Positions 11,887 to 27,663 are shown, numbered from the stretch's first letter. The stretch: DNA of 64,000 nucleotides from Eriocheir sinensis (GCF_024679095.1 NC_066522.1:12809253-12873252), one strand, 5' to 3'. Made by a program: numbers and translations. The notes: a model not told the origin generated them from the sequence alone.

Positions 11887-11925
11887 ACCACCACCACCAC
11901 CACCACCACCTCCACCACCTCGATG
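11887..11925. repeat. (CAC)n microsatellite
   Basis: A pure CAC run, then TCCACCACC. The surrounding 11700-12010 is unique-looking sequence in which I see no gene. Confidence 0.85.
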
Positions 11926-12014
11926 CCGGCGCCTGTGTTTGTGTTCCTCTCTTCATAATTTATAGCCGTAAGTAAGACCCTCTGCAGCAACACGGTGATT
12001 CAAGACACTAGATA

Positions 12015-12780
12015 GACTCGTATTCTCAAACCCCACTGGGCTTACACACCAACATTTAATAAGGCTTTCGTGGAGGTTGTGTTAGTGTTTCCATGGTGGG
12101 TAGTTTTCTGAGCCTAGTGGTAGTTTGACATGGCTTGTGCACCATTAACGTAAAAAATCACTTATGAGGATCAGGCTAATCTCCTTTGTGGGCTTTGTAA
12201 ATAGTTGTGAGAGCCGAAAACGTCGAAGAATACGGCTTTTCGTAGAGGTTGTGTTAGTATTTTCATGGTGGGTAGTTATTTTGAGCCTAGTGGTAGTTTG
12301 ACATGGCTTGTGCAACATTAACGTAAAAAAACACTTATGAGGATCCGACTAATCTCCTTTGTGGGCTTTGTAAATAGTTGTGAGAGCCGAAAACGTCGAA
12401 GAATACGGCTTTTCGTAGAGGTTGTCTTATTATTTCCATGGTGGGTAGTTTTATGAGCCTAGTGATAGTTAGGGATAGTTAGACAAGGTTTCCTCTGCAC
12501 CATGAACGTGAAAAACACTCATGAAAACCCAAGTAATCCCACCTTGTAGCCTTTGGAAGTAGGTGTTGTGAGCCGAAAGCGTCGAAGAATATGGCCTTTC
12601 GTAGAGGTTGTGTTAGTATTTCCATGGTGGGTAGTTATTTTGAGTCTAGTGGTAGTTTGATAAGTCTTCTTCTGCACCATGAACGTGAAAAACACTCATG
12701 AAAACCCAACTAATCCTCCCTTGTGGCCTTTGGAAGTAGGTGTTGTGAGCCGAAAGCGTCCCAGAATTCGTGCCTAAAGT
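12015..12780 (-). mobile_element. MITE-A copy 2, about four tandem units of 172-186 bp
   Basis: Starts with the inverted end ATTCTCAAACCCCACTGGGC. The anchor CGTAGAGGTTGTGTTAG (first copy CGTGGAGG) recurs at 12069, 12241, 12414 and 12600. Each unit contains CCATGGTGGGTAGTT, GAGCCTAGTGGTAGTTTG and TGAGAGCCGAAAACGTCGAAGAA. The array ends in GAGCCGAAAGCGTCCCAGAA. It is the reverse complement of copy 1, internally amplified. Confidence 0.8.
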
Positions 12781-12916
12781 CATTCCTCTCTCCCCCAAGC
12801 ACAGTTATACGTAGTGGTGGTTGTGCTGTCGTGTGCATGCGAGACTGTGTGTGTATAGAATTATTGATGATAGAAAGAAGGCGATGTTCTAATATACACA
12901 ATCCTAATATACGCAA

Positions 12917-13011
12917 CACACACACACACACACACATGCAGACCAAAAGAAAGAGATAATCACTGGCTTAATCATACCCTGTCATTTCCCTGTCTTGTCG
13001 CTCCTTGAAAT

Positions 13012-13062
<51 letters not shown>
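12917..13062. repeat. Two (CA)n microsatellites
   Basis: (CA)n at 12918-12942 and 13014-13060, the latter followed by an A run. Confidence 0.95.
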
Positions 13063-13084
13063 AAAAAAAAAAAAATGCCGTCTT

Positions 13085-13440
13085 CACATCATACACTTTT
13101 CTACGCTCTCAGAATTCTCGCATGGATGAACATATGTTTCTCTTACGTATTCCCTTTTATGCTTGTGTTGCTTCGTGTTTCTGCTTTGTTTCTACTTCGT
13201 TGTTGACCTGAAACTGAAAAGAAAGGAAGATGAAAAGAAAGATCTCCGTCCTCATAACACATTCTGTCTTCTTCGCTCTCAGAATCTTCGCCTGTTTCTC
13301 TCGCTTATTCCCTTTTATGCTTGTGTTCCTTCGTGTTTCTCTCTCTTCTTCGCTCTCAGAATCTTCGCCTGTTTCTCTCGCTTATTCCCTGTTATGCTTG
13401 TGTTCCTTCGTGTCTCTGCTTCCTCTCCCCCTCTTCGTTA
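13085..13440 (+). repeat. Short tandem duplication, about 77 bp
   Basis: CTTCGCTCTCAGAATCTTCG recurs at 13271 and 13348, with a diverged relative at about 13100 (CTACGCTCTCAGAATTCTCG). TTATTCCCTTTTATGCTTGT accompanies it. No gene evidence. Confidence 0.75.
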
Positions 13441-13679
13441 CTGGCCGGTGTAAGACGAGGCCGCGGGGAAGACAAGGAAACACGAGAGAGAAAGATAGAA
13501 CGAGAGTATGAGGAAGGGAAGAGAGAATGCAGCTAGGCTAGTTGTGAATGGACGTGTGTGTGTTTTTCCTCATGTTTAAAAGAACTCCTGAGCGTGTGTT
13601 GTATTTGTGTGTGTTGTTCGTGTGTGGTTTGTGTTGTGTCTTGTTTCTGAGTGATGGTGGGAGAGGTACAGTTTGATGG

Positions 13680-16600
13680 AGGGATGAGAGATGACGGGAG
13701 AGGAAGGAAGGAAGAAAGGAAAGAAAGAAGGAAGGGAGGAAAGGATACATAGCGCCATTGAGGGACACGAGACAACGAGAGAAGATATAAAGGAAAGGAA
13801 GAAAGGAAGAAAGAGAGATGGAAGCAAAGGTTACACAGCATCATTGAATAACAAGGGCCCACGTGAGAGAAATAAATAAATAAAGGAAGAAAGAAAGGAA
13901 GGAAGGAAGGAAAGAAGGAAGGAGAGGTTACACCGTACCAAAGAGGGATATGGTCTCACTGTGAAAGGAAGAGAAGTCGGAAGGAAGAGAGAAAGAAAGG
14001 AAAAGTTACATCACCGTAAAGAGGTAAAAGAATCACAAGTGAGGAATAAAGAAGCGAAGGACGGAAGAACAAACGGAAAGGAAGATTGCACAACGCCATG
14101 AAGGGTCAGGAAAACATAATTAAAAACAAAAGACAAACAGACGGAATAAAAGAACTACAACAGCAACGCAAGGCAAATAAATGAAACAGCAAGTAAGAAG
14201 AAAAAAAAAATCACCACAAGGAGAAAGAAAGATACGAAGAGGAAAGAAGAAACAACTGAAGAGCAAGAAAGATTGAAAACACATAACCAAAACTACACAC
14301 AAAAAAAGAAAAACAGACGAAATGAAAGAACTACGATAACGGCAACAGTAAATAACACAGCAAGTATGAAAGAAAGAAAAAAGAAATACTGAAGAAGAAG
14401 AAGGAAAATAACAAGACGGAGGTGGTGGAGACAGACAGAAAAAGAGGAGGAAAGAAAAAGGGAGAGAATGCCAGGAAAAGAAAGAAGAGGAAAAATGAAA
14501 GACAGAGATAAACGAAGAGAAAAAAAAAAAGACACCATGAGGGGAAAGCAAGACAAAAAGAAGAGAAAGAAAGAAACAACGGGAGAGCAAGAAAGAAAGA
14601 AACCGGAGGGAAAGAAACCAAAAAGAGCTGACTAAGATGGCGAGGCGAGAGTGGACAGGATGAGACAGCGAGCGAGTGGGTAGGAGTCTGGGTAGGAGTG
14701 GCGGCAGGAGGGCGAAGGCGACTAGGATAACGGGAGTCCTTGGGCGTAGGAGGAAAGGAGAGAGAAGGAGAGGGAGAGAGGGGAAGAGGGAGAGAGCAGC
14801 AGCAGCGGTAACAGGGTGAGGTGAGGATCAGGTTGGCGCGGACAAAAGCCAAATTGGGATAAAACTAACAGAATCTTGTGAAGGTTTGGAGAAGGAAACA
14901 CGGATACAGACAATGGGAGGTTGATGCAGGGGGTGAAGTCACTGGGGTAGCCTAACATGAGGACCAGAAGCAGGTATATGATTAGCCAGCAATGGAAGAA
15001 GAAAGGGCAATGAGAAATGAAGAAACAGATAAGGAGAAACAGAAGAAAAGAAGAGGAGTAACTTAGGAGAGATGATAATGAACATGAGGGAGACGTATCA
15101 GAAGGAGAACGGGATGAAAGAATAATGGAAATAGGTAAACTAAGGAGTGGAATAGCCTAGCACGACAAGAGAATGTACATATAATAAAGATGACGGTATA
15201 GGAAACAAAAGAAGAACGGGAAGTGATAAAAGAAACATAAAAGAAACGATAATGAACACGAAGACAAAAGAATACTACAATGATGATAAAAAGCAGAAAT
15301 AAGGGAAGCAAAGAGTGGAATAGCCTAGCATAATAAAACGAAGCACATACGTTAAAGATGATGGTATAGACAGCATCAGAAGACATCAGAAAAACGAGCT
15401 ACGAAATTTAACACACAGGAAAGAGAATAAGGAACACAAGGAAGCCATTTGAGGAAGAGAGCGAGATACAGGTGGAGATGAAAGTGGAGGAGGAGAAGGA
15501 GAATAAGGATAAACAGAGGCTTCGGGAATCATAAGAATAAACCATAGGGAGTTAGGGTGCAATAGCCTAGCATGAGGACAAGAGGCACATACAATAAAGA
15601 TGACGGAATAGGAAATAGCAGAAGAACCGGTTATGAGAAGAGAAACACGGGAGAGAATAATGTATACGAGAAAGACGTTTTGAGAAGGAGAACGCGATAT
15701 AGATGAAGGAGGAGGAGAGAATGGAAAATGAAGAGGAGGAGGAGGAGGGGAAACAGAGACCGGCCGGGAATTAAAGAGAATAAGAACACGAGGGAAGCGA
15801 ATGAGAAAGAAATGGAAAATGGGAAGATGGCGTAGAAGAATGGGAAAAAGTCAAAAGAAAATGGAAACACGAAGAAAAGGACAAATGAGAAAGAGATGGA
15901 GAATGGGAATATGGTGGAGGAGGAGGAAAATAGGAAAAATAAACGAAAGAAAATGAGAGCACGAAGAAAACGACGGAGAAGGAAATGGAGAATGGGAAGA
16001 TGGTGAAGAAGGAAAATGGGAATATAACAGACGAAAGAAAATGAGAAGAAGAAGAAAACGATGAAGTAGACAGAAAAGGAAAATGGGAAGATGATGGAGG
16101 AGGAGGAAAATGGGAAAAATAAACGAAAGAAAATGTGAATTAGAAATAGAAACAATGGGAGACAATACGAACATAAGAAGAACAAGGGAAGAGGAAGAAA
16201 GGTTCTGAAGTCTAAGGGGGAAAAGGTGGAGGAGGAAGAGAAGTTGGAGGAAAAACAATCGTGGAAAATGTGAAATAAAGATAGGAAAAAAAAAATAGAA
16301 GAGACAAGATAGGGAGAACGAGAGAAAGAAGTAATGGGAAAGAACCTGAAGGAAGGGAAAAAAATGTTAGACGAGAAAAAGGAGGAAAAAAAGAAAAGAG
16401 CAAGAGAAGGGGGAAAGAATAACAACGAAGGAGGAAAAGAAAGAGACGAGGATGGTGAAAGGGGAAGAGAAGGAGGAAGAGAAGAAGGAGGAGGAGGAGG
16501 AGGAGGAAACAAAGAGGCTGCTTAAGGAGAAGAGACAGTAACAAAAGAAACATGGGGAGATAAAAGGAACATGGAAAGATGATATAAGCAAGAGAAGAAC

Positions 16601-17040
16601 GAAGGAGGAGGAGGAAGAGGAGGAGGAGGAGGAGGAGGAGGGTAGTGGAAACAGTGTAAAAGAATGAAAAAAAAACATGGAAATACAATATGAAGACAAG
16701 GGTAATGATGGAGGAGAAAGAGATGGAGATATAGGAGGGGAAGATGATGAAGGAGGAGCAGGAGAAGGAAGAAGAAAAAGAAGAAGAAGAAGAAGAAGAA
16801 GAAGAAGAAGAAGAGGACCAAGAAGAAGAAGGACAAGAACAAGGAGAACAAAAACAAGAACAAGAACTAGAAGAACAAGAAGAAGAAACAGAAAAAGGAG
16901 AAAAAGGAGAAGGAAGAAAAAAGAGAAGGAGGAGAAACTGAGACGAGACAAGTAGTAAAAATAGAAATTAGGGAAGACAATATTCTAAACACACAGAGCA
17001 AGAAGAACAAGAACAAGAACAAGGGAAGCAGACGCAGAAT
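13680..17040. repeat. Purine-rich tract with degenerate internal repeats
   Basis: The plus strand is A/G-dominated for over 3 kb. Sub-repeats include AATAGCCTAGCA followed by an ATAAAGATGACGG-type block at 15151, 15319 and 15561. Units around AAATGGGAAGATGG recur at 15810-16110, and (GGA)n/(GAA)n occurs at 16485-16860. Long minus-strand frames (up to 293 codons, F/S/L-rich) are composition artefacts. Confidence 0.85.
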
Positions 17041-17764
17041 AAACAAAGAACGAGGAAGTGACAGGAACAACATCGGGCCATTAGCGAGCATAATGGTCCG
17101 TACACGCGACGCCAAGACCCTCAGAATGGCAGAGCAACACGAGGCTTGTTGGCCCATCAGACGAGACCGTGTGCCTGCTGACTAATCCATTCAACATGTC
17201 CCTCACCCTCTGTCTCTCCCTCTCCCTCCTGTTACCAAGAAAGGACGAAAGGATGATGGATAAGCACTATCGAGGTCCTAGCCAGTATCCTTTCCTCGGT
17301 TCGTACATTTCCTAGAGACATAAAAGATAAAAAAAGGGTGATTAGGAGGAGGACAGTAAGCATACGTGCCTTATCTGTCTGCTGCCAAGAATGTATTTAG
17401 GACTTCTATTATGCGATGAACAGGGAAGGAATGAAGATGATCCAGGATGAGATGGAGGAGGAACACAAAAGAACACAAAGGAAGACCAAACAATAGCAGA
17501 CCTGATGGTCCTTACGAGGCTGTTTGTGACAAGCTACACTAACTATCTAATTAAAGGTGGAAGATGAAGGACAGCAAAGCCGAAGGCTCCTCCCCACCCC
17601 CCATCTCTCCAGCCAAAGCTGGCAGGAAAGGAAAAAGAACCATGCAGCATGGAAAAACTGCATGGAAATTATGTAGGAAAGAATAAAGAACTACCATTAT
17701 TGCTACCACTAACCGGGCGATAAAAACGGACAAGGACACCAGTATTCGAAAGAACTTAACGCTA

Positions 17765-18209
17765 TTACGACAATGAATAATATCTTAGTTGCTGGTTGGA
17801 TTCAAAATACTTGTCTAATCTATTCTTGAAGGCCGTAACTGTTGTACTATCAACGACATCACAAGGTAGAGAGTTCCAAACATTAACGACTCGATTGAAA
17901 AAGTGTTTGGCTTCGTGCGACGAGAATCTTTTACCACATCTTGAAATTGTGATTTCTTCTTGTTCTATTTTATCTCTCAATTGTAAAGTAATCTTCCGTA
18001 CTAATATCACTGAATCCTTTAAACATTTTAAACACTTCTATTAGATCGCCTTGCATTCTTCGTTTTGATAGTCTGAATAAATTTACTTCTTTAAGCCTTT
18101 GTTCATAAGATAAATTTCTCAACTTAGGAATCATTTTTGTTACTCTCCGTTGAACCCGTTCTAACTTTTCTACGTTTTTTTCTGTAATAGGGAGACCAAA
18201 ACTGTACAC
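17765..18209 (-). pseudogene. LINE ORF2 C-terminal domain, broken
   Basis: Two overlapping frames complete the protein: VEKLERVQRRVTKMIPKLRN with RMQGDLIEVFKMFKGFSDIS, then after a frameshift at about 17985-18000 HFFNRVVNVWNSLPCDVVDS and TAFKNRLDKYFES. This matches the usual C-terminal block of CR1-like ORF2 proteins. The stop is at 17765. From there to about 17460 is the 3' UTR, containing GCCTCGTAAGGACCATCAGG on the minus strand. Confidence 0.8.
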
Positions 18210-19534
18210 AGTACTCTAGATGGGGTCGAACCAGCGAATTATACAGATTTAATATTACTTTTTCCGATTTATTATTAAAGACTCGTCCGATGAAGCCAAC
18301 CAATTTGTTTGCAGTTTTAACTACCTCTGAACAATGCTGACTGGGCTTTAAATCGCTTGATATAGTGATTCCAAGATCCTTTTCTTTACTTACTGCAGAA
18401 AGTTGTTGGCCATTCATTACGTACTGAACGCGATTGTTATTGTTTCCGATGTGTAACACTTTGCATTTGTCAACGTTAAATTTCATTTGCCATTGATTGG
18501 CCCAACGTGCAAGTCGATCTAGATCTGATTGTAATGCTTCTTCGTCGAGTGTCGTAGTTACCTTACTAGCGATTTTTTTTGTCAACAGCAAATTTTGATA
18601 TTTTGCAAGTGAGCCCATCATCGATATCATGAACATAAATTAAGAAGAGCATGGCACCAAGCACTGATCCTTGAGGTACACCGCTTCTGACATCGAGCCA
18701 GTTAGATGTAACACCGTTTAGAACTACTCTCTGTTTCCGCTCAGAGAGCCAGTCCACAAGCCAATTGTGAACATTACCTGAGATACCGTGCGCCAGTAGT
18801 TTACTGAGCAACTGTTCGTGGGGGACCTTATCAAATGCTTTTTGAAAATCCAGATATATGATATCTACTGATCTGCTTTCATCGAACACCTCAAAAATAT
18901 AATGAAAAAAATCAAGTAAGTTAGTTAAACACGAACGTTTACTACGGAAACCATGTTGCGAATTATTTATTATATTATTTTCTTCGAAGAATTTCACCAT
19001 ATTGTCGTGAATGATAGTCTCCATTAACTTACTAACAATCGATGTCAGGCTAATTGTTCGATAGTTTCCTGGATGAGACTTGTCCCCCTTTTGGAAAATT
19101 GATGTGACATTTGCTAGTTTCCAATCCGACGGAACTTTTCCAGCTGTTAAAGATTTATTAAATAAGATAGAGAGCGGTTTACAAATTTGTTGTTTGATTT
19201 CTTTTAAAATTCTAGGGGTAATTTTATCTGAATCAGAAGCTTTGCTTACTTAAATCATTTCATTTGTGCGTAAAATGTCACTTTCTACGATGAGCACGCC
19301 ACTTAACATCTTTTCGGTCCTTCTAACCTCCGGCGGTTGAGGTGATAAACAATCTTCGTCGGTAAATACGGATGCGAAAAAGTTATTTAGGATTGTAGCC
19401 ATTTCATTTTCATCGTTCGTGTGGTTACCATTTTCATTAGCAAGCGGTCCGATACTACAAGTGAGTGACTTTTTATTATTTACATAGCTAAAAAAATCTT
19501 TTGGATTAGATTTACTTGTTTCCGCTATATATTC
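18124..19534 (-). pseudogene. LINE ORF2 reverse transcriptase, broken
   Basis: RT blocks are visible in order: PSDWKLANVTSIFQKGDKSH, NYRTISLTSIVSKLMETII, NSQHGFRSKRSCLTNLLDFF, YLDFQKAFDKVPHEQLLSKL and SGVPQGSVLGAMLFLIYVHD. The catalytic box reads FAVDKK where the family has FADD followed by Thr: the first Asp codon is changed to GTT (Val) at 18584-18586. An extra base in the T run 18573-18580 shifts the frame immediately after it. Another in-frame TAA lies at 19250-19252. The next frame gives the thumb, with WQMKFNVDKCKVLHIG, KEKDLGITISSDLK and RPHLEYCVQFWSPYY, and shifts again in the T run 18175-18181. Confidence 0.85.
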
Positions 19535-20575
19535 TTAAAGATTTTTCTTGCTTCGTTTTATTAATTTCTTGGTTTCGCGGCGAATTCTGTCCAACTCTAG
19601 TTTGTCAGCCTCACTCTGGGTTGATATGTATCTACTGTATACGCGTTTTTTAAGAGAGAGGCTATTTTTAATTTCGTTATTCCACCATTTGGGTTTCTTC
19701 TTAAAAGTTGAACGTCTGTTACGATAGGGTACGCATATGCTTATGGCATTGTTCAATATTGTGGTGAAGACCTCCCACGATTTATTAATATCTGTTTCCG
19801 TCGAAATTACAGTCCAGTCAGAATTATTTGAAATTGATCGGAGTCTTATGAAATTCGCTCTCTGATAATCTGGCACCTTTTCTTTACTAGCAATTACTTT
19901 ACTTTCATTCACCTTGATGCTGAATGTGATTATTCGGTGATCGGTATAACTAAAAACTGGACCAACATTTACTTCGTTAACTAGACCAGCTCTCGTTGAA
20001 AAGATAAGGTCAAGTATATTATTTTCCCGAGTCGGTTCTTGAACGCGTTGATGTAAATCACTTTCTAATAAATTTGTGTACAGGTCGAGCCCTGTATGAG
20101 AGTTCATCGGTTCACCCCATCTTTTCACTGGCAAGTTAAAGTCCCCCACAATTACTGCCTCACAACTGCTACTTGTATCTAATATTAATTCACTTAACGC
20201 GTGGTCGATATTAAGAGTCTGCCCTGGCAGTCTATAGATTAGTCTAACTACTATTTTAAGAGACTTATTTCTAATTTCAATGAAGACCATGTCCACATTG
20301 GTTATAATATCTGTTTTCACGGATACTTGATGGAGAGAGTTGTGGATATATAAGATAACGCCTCCTCCCTGTCTGTTCTCTCTTTCGTGACTAAAAATTG
20401 TATAACCCGGTAATCTATATTCCGCAATGAAATCTCTATTTGAAGTGTCTATCCAAGATTCTGTGACTCCGATGATGTGATAATGATTTGTAGCTCCGAG
20501 TGCTTCTAAGTCTTCAAATGTATTGCGTAGGCTACGAGCGTTTATATAGCAAGCTTTAATATGATTCGAGTCGGG
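19535..20575 (-). pseudogene. LINE ORF2 N-terminal part: APE-type endonuclease
   Basis: An open frame of about 345 codons carrying the AP-endonuclease signature in the right order: CYINARSLRN, IIGVTESWID (catalytic Glu), GGGVILYI, IVGDFNLP (Asp/Asn pair), ILDLIFST and SYTDHRIITF (Asp-His pair). This domain nicks target DNA to prime reverse transcription. The motif set is complete and the frame unbroken, in contrast to the RT part. The linker ends in a basic stretch (RETKKLIKRSKKNL) at an in-frame TAA at 19535-19537. The same frame then continues into the RT, so the stop is a mutation rather than a domain end. Confidence 0.85.
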
Positions 20576-20598
20576 GGTTGCGCTGGTTGAGTGCTCCC

Positions 20599-20949
20599 TT
20601 ACGGTGGAGCTGCTGGTGTTCTCACCTTGGCGTTTTTTGGCTTTCGAAGAGCCACTTGGTCACAGAGCAGCCTCCCGAAACGGGCTGCTCCAACAGGGTT
20701 TAAGTGGATGCCATCGGCAAGGAACAAGTTCGAATCGTAGTAGAAACTGTTCCACAAGTTAGCAAACTGGACGTTTTCTTGTGAGCAAAGGGACTGAAGT
20801 CTTTTGTTCGTGCTGAAGGCCTTACTGTAAAAGCTAGGTTCAGCACCGACCCTTGGGAGGATTTCTGAGATTATGATGTTACTGGCATCCATTTTTCGTT
20901 TATACTTGATACGTTTGATACGCTTGATCATACGGCGGTTTTTTTTCAA
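20599..20949 (-). pseudogene. LINE ORF1 C-terminal fragment, SGNH/esterase-like
   Basis: About 105 recognisable codons. The block IIISEILPRVGAEPSFYSKA is followed by LCSQENVQFANLW and LADGIHLNPVGAARFGRLL. The D-G-I-H motif matches the Asp/His block V of SGNH hydrolases, which occurs in the ORF1 protein of CR1-type LINEs (family knowledge). The N-terminal part, with the catalytic Ser and any zinc finger, is missing, so this is the end of a 5'-truncated copy. The stop falls inside the start of the endonuclease frame, which is open in another phase, so ORF1 and ORF2 overlap here. Confidence 0.7.
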
Positions 20950-21890
20950 AAGGAGGAGGAGGAGGAGGAGGAGAAAGAGGAGTAGGAGAAAGAGGAGGAG
21001 GAGAAAGAGGAGGAAGTGGAAGAGGAGAGGAACACGACGGCGACGACGAAGAAGAAGAGGAAGAAGAAGAATATGATTTTTTTTAGAGAAAGACGAGAAA
21101 AAGAAGAAAAGGAAAAGAAGGAGTAGAAAAAAAGTAGCGACGGGGGAAAAAAAGTCGAATAAAAATGAGGAAGAGAATGAGAAAGAAGAGGAGGTGAAGA
21201 AAGAGAAGAAAGAGGGGAATGAGGAGAAAGGTCAGGAGAATGAGGAGGATGAGGAGGAATAAGAAGAGTTGGAAGAAAACGCGTAGAAGAGGAGGATAGA
21301 GAAAAGGAGGAGAAGGAAGAGAAACATAGAAAATAAAGTAACAATAGAGGATAATGAAGAGGAGGAGGAGCAGGAAAAGAGAGAAACGAAGAAGAAATGG
21401 AGGAAAATGATGATAAATAGGAAAAGCAGATGCAGGAAGAAGAACGAAGAATGAATAGAGGAGAAGAAAAAGGAGCAGAAACAGAAAATAAAGTAACAAT
21501 GGAGGCTAATGAAGAGGAGGAGCAGGGAAAGAGAGAAAAGAAGAAGAAATGGAGGAGAATGATGACAATGAGGAAAAGCAGATGCAGTAGGAAGAACGAA
21601 GAATGAATAGAGGAGAAGAAAAAGGAGAAGAACAAGAACGAGGACGACGATGAAGAGAAGACGCGGAAGAAGATAGAAGATAAGGAGTAGAAAGAGGAGG
21701 AGGAGGAGGAGGAGGAGGAGGAAAAGTAGCAAATGAGAAGAGGGCGAAAGACAAACGAGATGAGACCATAAGGATGAAACAAAGGAAGGAGTTGTGACAG
21801 ACAGAATGGCGACGGACGACTGACGGACAGGAGGAGGAGGAGGAGGAGGAGGAGGAGGAAGACAGGACGGACAGTGGACATGCTCACTTG
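20950..21890. repeat. Purine tract with about 155-bp degenerate repeat
   Basis: (GGA)n and (GAA)n dominate. AAGTAACAATAGAGG (about 21336) and AAGTAACAATGGAGG (about 21490) head two similar units, with GAAGAACGAAGAATGAATAG in each. Minus-strand frames of up to 313 codons are L/S/F-rich artefacts. Confidence 0.85.
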
Positions 21891-21904
21891 GGGTCGGCGT
21901 AACG

Positions 21905-22400
<496 letters not shown>

Positions 22401-22409
22401 TTTGCCTGC

Positions 22410-22479
22410 GAGGAGGAGGTGGAGGAGGAGGAGGGGGAGAAGGAGGAGGAGGAGGAAGAAGAAGAAGAAGAAGAAGAAG

Positions 22480-22511
<32 letters not shown>

Positions 22512-23205
22512 TGAGAAGAAAAGAAGAAGGAGAAGAAAAAGAAAAAGAAGAAGAAAACGAAGAAGAAGAAGAACAAGAAGGACAAGAAGAAGAAGAAGAA
22601 GAAGAAGAAATAGAAGAAGAAGAAGAAGAAGAAGAAGAAGAAGAAGAAGAGATGGCCAGGAAGAAGACGGAGGATGAAGGAAGATAGAAGCATAAAAATT
22701 AAAAATATATCAAGAGGAAGAGGAAGAGGAGCAGAAAGAAAGAGACGGAGGAAGAAGGAGAAAAAGTAGAAAAAAGAAAAAAATATATCAAGAGGAGGAG
22801 GAGGAGAAGAAGAAGAAGAAGAAGAAAAGAAAGAAGAAGAAGAAGAAAAGAAAGAAGAAGGAGGTGGAGGAGGAGAGAAGAAGATGATGAAGAAGAAGAA
22901 GAAGAAAAAGAAGAAGAAGAAGAAGAAGAAGAAGCAGAAAAAAGAAGAAGAAGGAGGTGGAGGAGGAGGAGGAGGACAGGAGAAAGGAACGGAGAAGGAG
23001 AAGGAGGAGACGGAGAAGTTGGAGAAAAAAAATAATAAAAGGAAAAATGTATCAAAAATAGAAGAAGATGCAGAAGAAGGCGAAAAAATATATTAGAATA
23101 AGAAGAAGAAGAACCAGAAGCAGGAGGATTATGGAGGAGGAGGAGGAGGAGGAGGAGGAGGAGGAGGAGGAGGAGGAGGAGGAGGAGGAGGAGGAGCAGC
23201 AGCAC
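22410..23205. repeat. (GAA)n / (GGA)n tract
   Basis: Long GAA runs (22455-22510, 22570-22650, 22808-22940) and a pure (GGA)n of about 60 bp at 23132-23194. No gene. Confidence 0.95.
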
Positions 23206-23279
23206 AGGGTCAAGGCACTTCGAACGCCTTGCTTCATCAATACAATTTCCTTGCAACCTGTTTGACTCGCCCCGATCTC

Positions 23280-23843
23280 ACTCTCCCTCTCCTTGCCTTC
23301 TCGTACTCTCTCCTTCTCTCTCTCTCTTTCTTTCTTTTCTCTCAATCACGTATTTTCTATCTTATTGGTTATTTTTTCTTTTCTTTTCACGGATTTTCTT
23401 TCTTTCCTTTTCTTCCTTTCTTCCTTTCTTTCTTCCTTTCTTCTCTCTCTCCCTCTCGCTGGTCATTTCCTCGGCTTCCCCCTCGTCGATGGAGTGGGCA
23501 CAGGAAGAAGCGATGACATGGGCTGATACACAATGGTTACGTGAGATGAATGAGGGAGCGTATAGAGGAGAGTTGTTGGTGGTGGTGATGGTGGTGGCGG
23601 TGGTGGTGGTGGGTCTTGTGATAACGTAGATGCCAGTGGTGGCGGTAATGGTCTCAGGGTTATATGTATGTATGGGAGGTAGCGGTGTTGTGATGGTGGT
23701 GGTGATAATGGTGGTGGTGGTGGTGGTGGGAGTGTTTTGTAACTAAGCTAACTCAATTTGATTGCTATTCTCTGTTTTACTTTTTAGATTGCTGTAGTAG
23801 TAGCAGTAGTAGTAGTAGTAGTAGCAGTAGTAGAAGTAGTAGC

Positions 23844-23883
<40 letters not shown>

Positions 23884-23885
23884 AT
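23280..23885. repeat. Pyrimidine tract, (GGT)n and (AGT)n
   Basis: CTCT/CTTT sequence at 23280-23460, GGTGGT-rich sequence at 23575-23735 and (AGT)n at 23789-23882. Confidence 0.9.
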
Positions 23886-23889
23886 ATAA

Positions 23890-24085
23890 GATGAGTGGAA
23901 CAGGCTGAGCAGTCATGTGGTGAGTGCCACTACAATATTGTCACTTTAAAAAATAGATCAGATAAATTCATGGACAGTGATATTAGGTGGGGTTAGATTC
24001 ACAGATTAGGTTCAAAGGAGCTGCCTTGTACGTACAGGCCTACCGACCTCTTGCAGACTCCTACGTTCTTATGTTCTTATGTTCT
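23890..24085 (+). mobile_element. LINE 3'-end fragment
   Basis: The plus strand starts with EWNRLSSHVVSATTI, the conserved W-N-x-L-P-like end of CR1-type ORF2 proteins, then after a frameshift a DKFMDSDIRWG-like block. The tail is CTCCTACGTTCTTATGTTCT with TTATGTTC repeated two to three times, the short tandem 3' terminus typical of CR1 elements instead of poly(A). Only about 200 bp of the 3' end remains. Confidence 0.75.
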
Positions 24086-24119
24086 TTTAAGTATATAGTT
24101 GTTGTTGTTTCATTTTTGT

Positions 24120-24375
24120 TGCTCTCTTCCCCTCCTCTTCCTCCTCCTCCTCCTCCTCCTCCTCCTCCACTTCTAATCCTTTTCCTCCAACCACAAACTT
24201 CTCCTCCAGTGTCACCTTTTCCTCCTCCTCCTCCTCCTCCTCCTCCTCCTCCTCGTTATTTTGCACAACACGAACATCACCTGACCTTCCTTTCCTTTCC
24301 TTTCTATCTTCCATCATCCTCCTCCTCCTCCTCCTCCTCCTCCTGCTTAGCCCACGCCTTGCTTTCGCCTTCACC
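24120..24375. repeat. (TCC)n pyrimidine tract
   Basis: Three TCC runs at 24137-24170, 24220-24254 and 24316-24346 separated by short unique segments. Confidence 0.92.
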
Positions 24376-24397
24376 TTGCCCCTGGACTAGCAGGTCG

Positions 24398-27290
<2,893 letters not shown>

Positions 27291-27663
27291 GAAATATCAG
27301 CGAACAAGTGAGGCGAAAGAACATTTATAAGAAGGATGAGGAATAACTTGTTGGATTGCCTCTCTGAGCTTACTTGGACAACTGCATTAAACTCTCATTT
27401 CCCGCCTGCGTTGAACATCTTTTAATATTTATCTCCACCTCTTCGTCCTTTATGAACTAAGGGAGCAACAAACGCATGTATTAAGCACCCCCCCCTCACA
27501 CACCTAACGAGATTTTAAGTGCTCCCACATCGATTATGAAACTCCTTGCGTGGTTGAATCGTTTTTCAATATATTCATGTGTAGTGTCTTGGGATGGGAT
27601 CTTAATAGAGGGTTCTGTGAAAAGATGTTTGGTGTTTTTTTTCTGAGATTATTTTTTTTCACA

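Larger units (their letters stand above)
17460..20950 (-). mobile_element. CR1-like non-LTR retrotransposon (LINE), inactivated
   Basis: Read on the minus strand, this stretch contains in order the end of an ORF1 with an SGNH/esterase-type block, an APE-type endonuclease, a reverse transcriptase and a C-terminal domain. A 3' UTR then leads to a short terminal repeat of the TTTGTGTTCTTTTGTGTTC type near 17460. An ORF1 esterase, an APE endonuclease and a microsatellite-like rather than poly(A) 3' end are features of the CR1 group. The 5' end is lost at about 20950, where purine repeat begins. Two in-frame stops, three frameshifts and a change in the catalytic box make it dead. CR1 versus a sister clade such as L2 would need a tree. 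Confidence 0.85.
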
